This document shows, piece by piece, positions 16,401-25,237 of a stretch of DNA of 64,000 nt. This DNA is from Winogradskyella wandonensis (GTDB taxonomy: Bacteria > Bacteroidota > Bacteroidia > Flavobacteriales > Flavobacteriaceae). Under the pieces are notes generated by a model. The model was given only the letters and a program-made list of their open reading frames with translations, was not told the DNA's origin and made no database searches. Made by a program: the position numbers and the translations under genes. The stretch is taken from contig NZ_SMGI01000004.1 in the NCBI RefSeq assembly GCF_004346845.1, positions 1 to 64,000 of the forward strand, given 5' to 3'. Position 1 is the first letter of the stretch. Each line of letters starts with the position of its first letter.

Positions 16401-18000
16401 TGCAAAAAAGTACATACCGTTAATTACAGGAATTGCAATTGCAGTGGGCGTTCTTATTGGTGGAAAGCTAAATTTTACAGATACATCAGACCGCCTGTTT
16501 ACAACAAATAGCAAAAAGGATAAGCTCAATAGGCTTATCGATTATATCGATTATGAATATGTCGAAGATGTGAATACAGATAGTATTGTAGATGTTACAG
16601 TAAACGGTATTTTAGATAATCTAGATCCACATTCGACTTATATTCCAAAAGAAGATTTAGAACGAGTTACGGAGAATATGAGAGGTGACTTTGTAGGCAT
16701 AGGAATTAATTATTATCCTTATAAAGACACTCTCGCAGTTATAAGACCTACGGAAGGTGGACCTAGTAAGCGCGCTGGAATTAAAGGAGGCGACAGGATA
16801 CTTATGGCAGACGGTGATTCGATTTTCGGAGAGAATTTTAATACCGAAATCATTGGAGAAAAGTTAAAAGGAAAAAAAGGCACCAAGGTTAAGCTTAAAG
16901 TGTATCGCCCACAGACTAAAGCGTATTTAGATATCGAGGTAAAACGAAATAGCATTCCAATAAAAAGTGTGGAGGCATACTACATGCTTACCGATAATCT
17001 GGGTTACATAAAAATGAATCGATTTGCCGAGTCTAGCTACAAAGAGTTTAAGGCAGCATTAGATAAACTTCAAGATCAAGGCGCAACTAAATTAGCATTA
17101 GATTTAAGAGATAATCCAGGCGGTTTTCTGGGTATTGCAGAACAAATTGCCGATGAATTTTTAGAAGACGATAAGCTTATCTTTTTTACAAAGAATAAAA
17201 AAGGACGTCGAGAGAATGCTTATGCTACAAGTAGAGGCGATTTTGAAGAAGGTGAAGTTTATATCTTAGTCAATGAGAGTTCAGCTTCGGCAAGCGAGGT
17301 TATCGCAGGCGCACTTCAGGATAACGATAAAGGTGTAATTGTAGGTAGACGTTCTTACGGAAAAGGATTAGTTCAACGAGAAATGGCACTTGGAGATGGA
17401 AGTGCAGTTAGACTAACAGTATCGAGATACTACACGCCAACAGGACGCTCTATACAAAAGCCATACAATAATGGTAAAAACAGAGCTTACTTTAACGATT
17501 ATTTTAAAAGACTTCGTAATGGTGAATTAATGGATTCCGATAATATCGAAATTGCTGATTCTTTAAAATTCATCACACCTAAAGGTAAAGTTGTTTATGG
17601 AGGCGGTGGAATTATTCCAGATGTTTTTGTGCCAATCGACCGCTCTTTTGAAAACGAAACGATTAATTACTTACGTCGTTCTGGACATTTTGGGTATTTT
17701 GTTTTTGAAGAGTTAGACAAAAATCGTGCGATTTACGATGGTGTGTCTAAGCGCGATTTTATAGATAATTTTGTGGTTAGTGACGATATTGTAGTACGAT
17801 TTCAAGATTATGTAAACCGACTAGAACGCACCAATATTAGCTTTGTAGCATTTAACGATGTTATTAAACGATTAATTAAAGCCACCTTGGCAAGACAGCT
17901 TTATGATGATAATGCTTTTGAAGAAATCATTAATGAAATAGACATTATGATAGAAGAAGTTATCCTTCTAAGTCAGGAATCTTCAGAAGGAACTAATTAA
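16393..18000 (+). CDS. S41 family C-terminal processing peptidase (CtpA/Prc type)
   Basis: A 535-residue periplasmic protease. N-terminal membrane anchor/signal at residues 7-24; PDZ domain about 95-185 (RAGIKGGDRILMADG); S41 catalytic core about 195-390. The Ser/Lys dyad is visible as Ser-299 in NESSASASEV and Lys-324 in SYGKGLVQ, at the family's usual spacing of 25. A C-terminal extension of about 130 residues is typical of Bacteroidota members. It is expected to trim or degrade envelope proteins from their C-terminus. Translationally coupled to the dCMP deaminase gene. Confidence 0.95.
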   Translation: MSNAKKYIPLITGIAIAVGVLIGGKLNFTDTSDRLFTTNSKKDKLNRLIDYIDYEYVEDVNTDSIVDVTVNGILDNLDPHSTYIPKEDLERVTENMRGDFVGIGINYYPYKDTLAVIRPTEGGPSKRAGIKGGDRILMADGDSIFGENFNTEIIGEKLKGKKGTKVKLKVYRPQTKAYLDIEVKRNSIPIKSVEAYYMLTDNLGYIKMNRFAESSYKEFKAALDKLQDQGATKLALDLRDNPGGFLGIAEQIADEFLEDDKLIFFTKNKKGRRENAYATSRGDFEEGEVYILVNESSASASEVIAGALQDNDKGVIVGRRSYGKGLVQREMALGDGSAVRLTVSRYYTPTGRSIQKPYNNGKNRAYFNDYFKRLRNGELMDSDNIEIADSLKFITPKGKVVYGGGGIIPDVFVPIDRSFENETINYLRRSGHFGYFVFEELDKNRAIYDGVSKRDFIDNFVVSDDIVVRFQDYVNRLERTNISFVAFNDVIKRLIKATLARQLYDDNAFEEIINEIDIMIEEVILLSQESSEGTN

Positions 18001-18608
18001 TTAGAAATTTTATCATGTACTTTGGTGTGCGTGCCGTTATTCCAAAGGGTTAAAATGTCTGTAGCAACAGCAGCACCACTTCCAGAGGCAATGGCAAATT
18101 GGCTCCTTCCGCCAGCTAAAGTTCCAGCAACAAATAAGCCGTCCTCTATAAGATGGTCTGTGTTTTTTAACCAAATACGTTCCTTTTCTATATTCGCTTT
18201 AGGATGCGGTTCAATATAGTTTTCCAAGCCTTTTATAGTTAATAGATTGGTATAACCAACCGCTATAACTGCAATTCTTGTTGTATAGGTATTTTTATTT
18301 GTTTCTATAACATAGCCTTCAGAAGATTTTGCTATCGACTTTACTTTTTCTTTTTCAATCTGTACAACGTGAGGATATAAATCTTTAAGCTGTTGTTTTC
18401 CACTTTCAAGGATATCTTTACCTAGTGTTCCTGGAATGAGACCTAAGACGTTGTTAAAAAGTGCTGTTTGTAAATGTGAGGTTTTTTGATGTGTAATAAT
18501 CCCTACGCGCTTATCGGCAGCAAATGGTTTTGGTTTTGCAGAGCCTAAAACTAGGGCACAAGACAATCCTGCGGCGCCACCGCCTATAATTAAAGCGTCA
18601 TAAATCAT
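17997..18608 (-). CDS. FAD-dependent oxidoreductase (thioredoxin reductase-like, short form)
   Basis: A 203-residue flavoprotein. The FAD-binding Rossmann motif GGGAAGLSCAL is at residues 8-18, and the second conserved FAD segment near the C-terminus reads EDGLFVAGTLAGGRSQFAIASGSG. It is about 100 residues shorter than thioredoxin reductase, the NAD(P)H domain is reduced, and no redox-active CxxC is present, so it is not a classical TrxB. It overlaps the upstream small membrane protein gene by 4 nt and converges on the protease gene with a 4-nt overlap. Confidence 0.8.
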   Translation of the reverse strand: MIYDALIIGGGAAGLSCALVLGSAKPKPFAADKRVGIITHQKTSHLQTALFNNVLGLIPGTLGKDILESGKQQLKDLYPHVVQIEKEKVKSIAKSSEGYVIETNKNTYTTRIAVIAVGYTNLLTIKGLENYIEPHPKANIEKERIWLKNTDHLIEDGLFVAGTLAGGRSQFAIASGSGAAVATDILTLWNNGTHTKVHDKISN

Positions 18609-18808
18609 GATTTGCCATTATCAAGTTTTTCTATTTTTTTAGAGACTCTAAAAATTTGAAGTAAGAGAATAGCACAAAGCGCAGCGACAATTGTCATGAC
18701 GGCTGTTGCACTTTCGCCTTTTAAAAGCGCATCGAAATTTAGTTTAGTTGCATTAAAAATAATTAATGCAATAGCAATTATTGTAGCAATGATGGTAAAT
18801 ACTTTCAT
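18605..18808 (-). CDS. Small membrane protein of unknown function
   Basis: A 67-residue protein with two predicted membrane helices (residues about 3-22 and 35-53) and a charged C-terminal tail. It overlaps the downstream flavoprotein gene by 4 nt, so the two are likely translated together. No family recognised. Confidence 0.6.
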   Translation of the reverse strand: MKVFTIIATIIAIALIIFNATKLNFDALLKGESATAVMTIVAALCAILLLQIFRVSKKIEKLDNGKS

Positions 18809-18897
18809 CTGGTTAAATTTTTTAATAACCTATTTTTTTCTATTGACCTTTAACTTTTCTTGTCAATCGCTTATTACGGCCTTCGTTAGAAAATAGG

Positions 18898-19479
18898 TTA
18901 TATAAATAAGACTTTAATGTTTGCTGCAAATAACTTTACAGATATGGCTAACAAAATTACACCAAAAACTTTTCTTATAATGTTAATGCCGTTTTTTCCG
19001 ATGGCGCGTTCAATCTTTGCTGAGGTTTTTAAAACGATATAGATAAATATAACGTTAATAATAACCGCTACAATAATATTTTCTGTCCTAAATTCTGCCC
19101 TTAGAGATAGTAAAGTGGTTAAGCTTCCTGGGCCAGCAATTAAAGGAAATGCCAACGGAAACACTGACGCAGTAATAGCATCGTCTCCATTGTCTTTATA
19201 AAGTGTAATACCAAGAATCATCTCTAAAGCAATAAAGAATAACACGAAAGAACCTGCAACTGCAAAGGAGTTAACATCAATACCTATTAAGGACAGCATG
19301 CTTTTTCCTAAAAACAAAAAAGCAATCATAATTACTCCGGCAATTATCGAAGCCTTTTCACTCTGTATGTGACCAACTTTTTTTCTTAAATCAATAATTA
19401 TAGGAATATTTCCAATAATATCAATTACGGCAAATAATACCATAAAAGCTGTGAAAATCTGCTTAAAATTAAGTTCCAT
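18898..19479 (-). CDS. MarC family integral membrane protein
   Basis: A 193-residue protein with six predicted membrane helices. Family signatures are visible: VIDIIGNIPIIIDL near the N-terminus, ALEMILGITLY in the middle, and FPLAFPLIAGPGSLTTLL at about 110-127. MarC proteins were once tied to multiple antibiotic resistance, but that role is not supported; transport function unknown. It has its own start with a 157-nt divergent region to the next plus-strand gene. Confidence 0.9.
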   Translation of the reverse strand: MELNFKQIFTAFMVLFAVIDIIGNIPIIIDLRKKVGHIQSEKASIIAGVIMIAFLFLGKSMLSLIGIDVNSFAVAGSFVLFFIALEMILGITLYKDNGDDAITASVFPLAFPLIAGPGSLTTLLSLRAEFRTENIIVAVIINVIFIYIVLKTSAKIERAIGKNGINIIRKVFGVILLAISVKLFAANIKVLFI

Positions 19480-19636
19480 TTCTAGTCTTTTTTAAAATCG
19501 CCGCAAAGGTGCGATTAATATGAGGAATTGCAATATTAAATTAGTGTAAATTTTATCTTTACAAAGTATTGCCGCATTAATACGTTATATTGACTTTAGT
19601 CGCTGTTTTAGGTTAAAGTTTATTTATTTTTGCCAA

Positions 19637-20209
19637 ATGTTTCAGCTAGGAAAAACCATAGTTTCAGAAGATATTATCGAAAAAGATTTTGTCTGCAATC
19701 TTTCGGCATGCAAAGGCGCCTGCTGTATCGATGGTGATGCGGGAGCACCTTTGGATAAAGAAGAAGTTAAGATTCTTAATACCATCTACCCTAAAGTAAA
19801 ACCATTTTTACGCAAAGAAGGCATCGAGGCAATCGAAGCACAAGGCACATCTATAACCACTGCTTTCGGAGATTTTGAAACACCACTAATTAACGGCGCT
19901 GACTGCGCCTATGTTATTTTCGATGAAAAGAAAACTGCACTCTGCGGCATAGAAGAAGCATATAATCAAGGTGAGATTGATTGGAAAAAACCTGTGTCTT
20001 GTCATTTATACCCTATTAGAGTAAAGGACTATTCCGAATTTTCTGCGGTAAATTACGACAAATGGGAAATTTGTGATGATGCATGCACGTTTGGTAAAGA
20101 ACTACAAGTACCGATTTACAAATTTGTAAAAGAAGCCCTTATTAGAAAATTTGGTGAAGATTGGTATGCTGAGTTAGAAAAAGTTGCTGCCGAAAAATTT
20201 GGAAAATAA
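19637..20209 (+). CDS. DUF3109 family cysteine-rich protein
   Basis: A 190-residue protein with the invariant cysteines of DUF3109: CNLSACKGACC (about 21-31), and further single cysteines in DCAYV, ALCGI, SCHLYP and ICDDACTF. The pattern suggests a metal or iron-sulfur site, but no reaction is known. A TATTTTTG box at 19625-19632 matches the -7 consensus and ends only 4 nt before the ATG, so the transcript may have almost no leader. Confidence 0.88.
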   Translation: MFQLGKTIVSEDIIEKDFVCNLSACKGACCIDGDAGAPLDKEEVKILNTIYPKVKPFLRKEGIEAIEAQGTSITTAFGDFETPLINGADCAYVIFDEKKTALCGIEEAYNQGEIDWKKPVSCHLYPIRVKDYSEFSAVNYDKWEICDDACTFGKELQVPIYKFVKEALIRKFGEDWYAELEKVAAEKFGK

Positions 20210-20589
20210 GCACATATCTAAAAATCACTTACAACAAATATTTTCAAAAACTAAAGAATTCTAAGACGATTTTTAAACAAAAATTTTGTTTATGTCAACA
20301 TCGTGTTTTCAATCTCCCGAAAGGCTTATTTTTACACTTGCTACCAAATTTTTAATATTCTTTTTCTTACAAAAACAACATAAACACTTTAAATTTAAAT
20401 AATTGATAATCAACTGTTTGAGTGTTATTTTTTTAATCGTGTTTAATTTTGAAAGAATTTTCTCGTTGTTAAAAACTTGTTGAAAAGGTTTCAGGTTTTT
20501 TTCAAAAATAAGTAAATGATTTTATCATATTTGTTAGTCCCAAGTCACTCGAAAAATTAATTCAACACAATCCAAAAAATTAAAGAACC
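20210..20589 (+). other. Long non-coding region upstream of nrdB
   Basis: About 380 nt, very AT-rich, with no open frame worth reporting and no strong terminator hairpin. CATATTTG at 20526-20533 is a near match (7 of 8) to a -7 box and could drive nrdB with a leader of about 50 nt. I did not find a palindrome that I could call an NrdR box. The length suggests regulated transcription of the ribonucleotide reductase genes. Confidence 0.4.
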
Positions 20590-21570
20590 ATGTCGCAAGC
20601 AGTAGAGCCAATTTTACAAGAGAATAAGGATAGATTTGTAATATTTCCAATTCAACACCATGATTTATGGGAATGGTATAAAAAATCCGAAGCAAGTATT
20701 TGGACAGCAGAAGAAATTGATTTACACCAAGATATCACAGATTGGTCAGATAAATTAAACGACGATGAGCGTTACTTTATAAAGCACATTCTAGCATTTT
20801 TTGCTGCTAGTGACGGTATTGTGAATGAAAATTTAGCAGAGAATTTTGTAAACGAGGTACAATATACAGAAGCAAAATTCTTCTATGGTTTCCAAATTAT
20901 GATGGAAAATATCCATAGCGAAACTTACTCGTTATTAATCGATACTTACGTTAAAGACGAAACTGAAAAGGACAAACTTTTTAAGGCTATCGAGAATTTC
21001 CCTGCCATTAAGAAAAAAGCAGAGTGGGCATTAAAATGGATTGAGTCGCCGAGCTTTGCAGAGCGTTTAATCGCTTTTGCAGCGGTAGAAGGTATCTTCT
21101 TTTCTGGGTCGTTCTGTTCTATTTTCTGGTTAAAAAAGCGTGGATTAATGCCTGGATTAACATTCTCTAACGAGCTAATTTCAAGAGACGAAGGTATGCA
21201 CTGTGATTTTGCGGTTCACTTACACGAGCACCACTTGGTTAATAAAGTGCCAAAAGAACGTATTAAAGAAATCCTAGTTGATGCCCTTGATATCGAAAGA
21301 GAGTTTATTACAGAGTCGCTTCCTGTGAGTTTAATAGGTATGAATGCTAATCTAATGTCGCAGTACTTAGAGTTTGTAACAGACGGTCTTCTTGCAGATT
21401 TAGGCTGCGAAAAAGTATATAATACACCAAATCCATTCGACTTTATGGACATGATATCGCTTCAAGGGAAAACTAACTTTTTCGAAAAACGCGTTGGAGA
21501 TTACCAAAAAGCAGGAGTACTTAATAAAGAAGTCGAAGAGGATAAGTACAATATGGATTTCGATTTTTAG
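20590..21570 (+). CDS. nrdB: Class Ia ribonucleoside-diphosphate reductase, beta subunit
   Basis: A 326-residue radical-generating subunit of ribonucleotide reductase. Di-iron ligands are recognisable in the helices [23 protein letters not shown] and [14 protein letters not shown]; the radical Tyr is expected in the helix near ENIHSETY. The C-terminal tail ([13 protein letters not shown]) is the peptide that docks on NrdA. No ATP-cone is fused, so activity control must lie in NrdA. Gene order is nrdB then nrdA, with 196 nt between them containing two inverted repeats. Confidence 0.96.
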   Translation: MSQAVEPILQENKDRFVIFPIQHHDLWEWYKKSEASIWTAEEIDLHQDITDWSDKLNDDERYFIKHILAFFAASDGIVNENLAENFVNEVQYTEAKFFYGFQIMMENIHSETYSLLIDTYVKDETEKDKLFKAIENFPAIKKKAEWALKWIESPSFAERLIAFAAVEGIFFSGSFCSIFWLKKRGLMPGLTFSNELISRDEGMHCDFAVHLHEHHLVNKVPKERIKEILVDALDIEREFITESLPVSLIGMNANLMSQYLEFVTDGLLADLGCEKVYNTPNPFDFMDMISLQGKTNFFEKRVGDYQKAGVLNKEVEEDKYNMDFDF

Positions 21571-21665
21571 TATCGAGTCTTTCAATAAGAAACAACCTTT
21601 TTTAGATAATTCGTAATCCCTCACAGGATTTGTATTACCTAATTTTAAATTAAATATTAAACTAT

Positions 21666-21698
21666 CATAATTAAATGACTGTTAATCATTTAATTATG
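21666..21698. repeat. 13-bp perfect inverted repeat between nrdB and nrdA
   Basis: CATAATTAAATGA and TCATTTAATTATG are exact reverse complements separated by 7 nt. The AT-only stem is weak as RNA, so a protein-binding site is as likely as a hairpin. It has no T-tract that would make it a terminator. Confidence 0.6.
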
Positions 21699-21722
21699 AA
21701 AATAGAATAACCAACTAACCCC

Positions 21723-21748
21723 TTTTCTGAACGGGCGATTTCAGAAAA
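21723..21748. repeat. 9-bp inverted repeat just upstream of nrdA
   Basis: TTTTCTGAA and TTCAGAAAA flank an 8-nt loop (CGGGCGAT) and end 18 nt before the nrdA start. It could be an mRNA hairpin that limits decay or tunes the nrdA to nrdB ratio, or an operator. Confidence 0.5.
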
Positions 21749-21766
21749 ATTAAAAACGTGTAACGT

Positions 21767-24259
21767 ATGTATGTAATCAAAAGAGACGGAAGAAAAGAAC
21801 AAATCATGTTCGACAAAATTACGGCGAGAGTTCGTAAATTATGCTATGGACTAAACGAGCTTGTGGATCCATTAAAGGTAGCGATGCGTGTTATCGAAGG
21901 ACTTTACGATGGTGTAACTACAAGTGAGCTAGATAATTTGGCGGCTGAGATTGCAGCAACCATGACCACAGCTCATCCAGATTACGCACGTTTAGCAGCG
22001 CGAATTTCTGTTTCTAACCTTCACAAAAACACCAAGAAAACGTTTAGTGAGGTTATGCACGATTTGTATACATACGTAAATCCACGCACAGGTAAAGACG
22101 CACCTTTATTATCGGATGAAGTGTATAACGTTATCATGGAAAATAAAGACCGTTTAGATTCTACCATTATCTATAACCGCGATTTTGGTTACGATTATTT
22201 TGGTTTCAAAACATTAGAGCGTTCTTACTTATTAAAATTAAACGGAAAAATTGCTGAACGCCCTCAGCATATGCTTATGCGTGTTTCAATTGGGATTCAT
22301 CTAAACGACTTAGATGCCGCAATTGAGACGTACGAGTTAATGTCTAAAAAATATTTTACACACGCTACACCAACATTATTTAATTCAGGTACACCAAAAC
22401 CACAGATGTCTTCTTGTTTCTTATTAACAATGAAGGATGACAGTATTGATGGTATTTACGATACTTTAAAGCAAACCGCTAAGATTTCTCAATCTGCTGG
22501 TGGAATAGGACTATCTATCCATAACATTAGAGCTACAGGAAGTTACATTGCTGGAACAAACGGTACATCTAACGGCATTGTACCAATGCTAAAAGTATTT
22601 AACGATACAGCACGTTACGTAGACCAAGGCGGTGGAAAGCGTAAAGGAAGTTTTGCCATGTACATAGAACCGTGGCATGCAGATATCATGAGCTTCTTAG
22701 ATTTAAAGAAAAATCATGGTGCTGAAGAATTACGTGCTCGTGATTTATTCTACGCTATGTGGATGCCAGACCTATTTATGAAGCGTGTACAAGAAAATGC
22801 AGAGTGGACCTTAATGTGTCCTAACGAGTGCCCAGGTTTATCCGATGTACATTCTGAAGAATTTGAAGCGCTTTACACGAAATACGAAGCAGAAGGTAGA
22901 GGTCGCAAAGCGATTAAAGCGCGTGAACTTTGGGAGAAAATCCTAGAATCACAGATTGAAACTGGTACACCCTATATGTTATACAAAGATGCCGCTAACC
23001 GTAAATCTAACCAGAAAAATTTAGGGACAATTAAGTCGTCTAACTTGTGTACGGAGATTATGGAATACACGTCTCCAGATGAGGTTGCGGTGTGTAACCT
23101 AGCATCTATTGCCTTACCAATGTTTGTTAAGAATGGTGAGTTTGACCATAAAGAACTTTTCCGTATTACAAAACGTGTCACAAAAAACTTAAACCGTGTT
23201 ATCGATAGAAATTACTATCCGGTTAAGGAAGCTGAGAATTCTAACTTCCGCCACAGACCAGTAGGTTTAGGCGTACAAGGCTTAGCAGATGCATTTATTA
23301 AATTGCGTATGCCTTTTACGAGTGACGAAGCAAAAGCCTTAAACCAAGATATTTTTGAAACCTTATACTACGCTGCTGTTACAGCATCTATGGAAGAGGC
23401 AAAAGCAGATGGTCCATACGAGACTTACGAAGGTTCACCAATTAGCCAAGGACTTTTTCAGCATAACTTATGGAATATTAAAGATGAAGAATTAAGCGGT
23501 CGTTGGGATTGGGAAAAACTACGTAAGCAAGTAAAAAAGCACGGTGTACGTAACTCTTTGTTAGTAGCACCAATGCCAACAGCGTCTACATCTCAAATCT
23601 TAGGAAATAACGAGTGTTTTGAGCCATACACCTCTAACATTTATACACGTCGTGTATTATCTGGTGAGTTTATCGTAGTAAACAAACACCTGTTAGAAGA
23701 CCTTGTAGAATTAGGTCTTTGGAATGATGGCTTAAAGAACGAAATCATGAGAGCTAATGGTTCTATCCAAAATATAGATGGTATACCAGAAGACATTAAG
23801 GAATTGTACAAGACGGTTTACGAAATGAGTATGAAAGACATTATAGATATGTCTCGTCAGCGTGGTTACTTCATTGACCAATCGCAATCTTTAAACTTAT
23901 TTATGGAAGGAGCGACCATGGCAAAGCTGACATCTATGCACTTCTACGCATGGAAAAGCGGCCTAAAAACAGGAATGTACTACCTGCGTACAAAGGCTGC
24001 TGTAGATGCTAAGAAATTTACAGTGACAAGAGAAGTGAAGAAAGAGCCTGTTGCACAAAATGTAGCATCAGAATCTATAAAAGTTGCTGACGCTGCAGTT
24101 ATAGAACAACAAAAGCAAAAAGCCGCAAAAACTGCGGCAAAATTTGCTGGAAAAACCGAGACTCCAGAAGCAGAACCAATGACGGCAGAGGAGATGAAAG
24201 CATTAATTGCTCAAGCTAAAGAAGCAGAAGGTGATGATTGCTTAATGTGTGGGTCTTAA
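21767..24259 (+). CDS. nrdA: Class Ia ribonucleoside-diphosphate reductase, alpha subunit
   Basis: An 830-residue catalytic subunit. The N-terminal ATP-cone (about residues 1-90, starting [17 protein letters not shown]) is the allosteric activity site. Catalytic-site segments are [15 protein letters not shown] (first redox Cys), [10 protein letters not shown] (thiyl-radical region) and CNLASIALP. The C-terminal tail ends DDCLMCGS, whose CxxC shuttles electrons from thioredoxin. A Lys/Ala-rich linker of about 60 residues precedes that tail. Length is usual for Bacteroidota. Confidence 0.97.
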   Translation: MYVIKRDGRKEQIMFDKITARVRKLCYGLNELVDPLKVAMRVIEGLYDGVTTSELDNLAAEIAATMTTAHPDYARLAARISVSNLHKNTKKTFSEVMHDLYTYVNPRTGKDAPLLSDEVYNVIMENKDRLDSTIIYNRDFGYDYFGFKTLERSYLLKLNGKIAERPQHMLMRVSIGIHLNDLDAAIETYELMSKKYFTHATPTLFNSGTPKPQMSSCFLLTMKDDSIDGIYDTLKQTAKISQSAGGIGLSIHNIRATGSYIAGTNGTSNGIVPMLKVFNDTARYVDQGGGKRKGSFAMYIEPWHADIMSFLDLKKNHGAEELRARDLFYAMWMPDLFMKRVQENAEWTLMCPNECPGLSDVHSEEFEALYTKYEAEGRGRKAIKARELWEKILESQIETGTPYMLYKDAANRKSNQKNLGTIKSSNLCTEIMEYTSPDEVAVCNLASIALPMFVKNGEFDHKELFRITKRVTKNLNRVIDRNYYPVKEAENSNFRHRPVGLGVQGLADAFIKLRMPFTSDEAKALNQDIFETLYYAAVTASMEEAKADGPYETYEGSPISQGLFQHNLWNIKDEELSGRWDWEKLRKQVKKHGVRNSLLVAPMPTASTSQILGNNECFEPYTSNIYTRRVLSGEFIVVNKHLLEDLVELGLWNDGLKNEIMRANGSIQNIDGIPEDIKELYKTVYEMSMKDIIDMSRQRGYFIDQSQSLNLFMEGATMAKLTSMHFYAWKSGLKTGMYYLRTKAAVDAKKFTVTREVKKEPVAQNVASESIKVADAAVIEQQKQKAAKTAAKFAGKTETPEAEPMTAEEMKALIAQAKEAEGDDCLMCGS

Positions 24260-24322
24260 TATTTTAAGTGTTTATAAGCTGTCAAAATAATGGTGGCTGA
24301 GGCTCTCGAAGCCAAGTGTTAT

Positions 24323-24352
24323 AAAAACCAACGTGAAAGCGTTGGTTTTTTT
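24323..24352. terminator. Bidirectional terminator between nrdA and the convergent gene
   Basis: AAAAACCAACG and CGTTGGTTTTT form a perfect 11-bp stem with a 6-nt loop and T-tracts on both strands. Confidence 0.85.
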
Positions 24353-24370
24353 GGTTTATATTGATTTTAA

Positions 24371-24390
24371 ATCAAGTTCAGAATGACAAA
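24371..24390 (-). repeat. Partial copy of a dispersed intergenic repeat
   Basis: Read on the minus strand this gives TTTGTCATTCTGAACTTGAT, which shares the TTTGTCATxCTG start with the two fuller repeats at 41423 and 43911. It probably represents a degraded or variant member. Confidence 0.4.
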
Positions 24391-24399
24391 TATGAAGAA

Positions 24400-25119
24400 T
24401 TAATTCCCCAAAGTATCGGTTCCTAAATACTTATCATCTTTATTGTAATACCAAGCGCGTACTTTAGGCATTTTAATGCCATTTACGGTTTCTTCTTCGG
24501 TAAGTAATATGTATTCTCCAGAGTCAGGTTTTACTTTGCCATTGTCGTCCGTTTTATAGAACTGGTAGACTTCCATAGCATAAGTTTTTGGATTAAAATA
24601 GAAGTACCAAATATCAGAACCTACTTCGTCATCATAAGTGGCTTTTAAAACTAAGTAGTCTTTACCTTTAAAGGTTTGGCGCTTAACTTTTTGGTCAATG
24701 TTTGTACCGTTATCTTTTAACTTCATTGGTAAACCATACAAATAGGTATAATAGTTTTTGTACATATTGGCTCGCTCACACGTCATGTTTCTTTCTTTAG
24801 CTTGCTCTTTGCTTAGTTGTTTTTCATTATAAAACAAAAAGCAGTCGTCTTTGCCAACAGAATAGGTTTGTACAATAGTATCTCTAGTAGCAGTAACACT
24901 AAAGAATTCAGCAGGCAGGTTTATTGTAATATCGCTTACACGAGGACTTTGATTTGGCGTTGTCATGGTCACTTTAAAATTGCCAGAAAATGTCTCCCAA
25001 TTGCTGTTTGGGTCGTGATAAGAAATGGCTTTGTCAAGAAGTTGTTGTCCCGTTAAGTTTTGGCAAATCAGTTTAGTTGTAGTCGTGGCAATTATTAAAA
25101 ATAGTATAAGTATTCTCAT
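24400..25119 (-). CDS. Exported DUF6503-like protein
   Basis: A 239-residue protein with signal peptide (about residues 1-19, ending LICQN). The mature part is a beta-rich fold with segments LLDKAISYHDPNSNWETFSG near the start and DIWYFYFNPKTYAMEVYQFY near 165-185. This resembles the outer-membrane-lipoprotein-sorting-like (LolA-like) proteins listed as DUF6503 in flavobacteria. Predicted periplasmic; ligand unknown. Two cysteines may form a disulfide. Confidence 0.7.
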   Translation of the reverse strand: MRILILFLIIATTTTKLICQNLTGQQLLDKAISYHDPNSNWETFSGNFKVTMTTPNQSPRVSDITINLPAEFFSVTATRDTIVQTYSVGKDDCFLFYNEKQLSKEQAKERNMTCERANMYKNYYTYLYGLPMKLKDNGTNIDQKVKRQTFKGKDYLVLKATYDDEVGSDIWYFYFNPKTYAMEVYQFYKTDDNGKVKPDSGEYILLTEEETVNGIKMPKVRAWYYNKDDKYLGTDTLGN

Positions 25120-25237
25120 GATTAGAATTTTTTATTGACTCTAAAGTTACATATTTGATTCTATCTCTAGGATGCGCATGAAATAGTAATTACATTTAAA
25201 AAAAATATAGTAACTTCAAGTGTATTACCATTAAGAT

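Noticed and set aside
24288-24318. GGTGGCTGAGGCTCTCGAAGCC stretch after nrdA as a second dispersed repeat family
   Set aside because: Only one copy in the window and the palindrome is imperfect, so it cannot be supported here.
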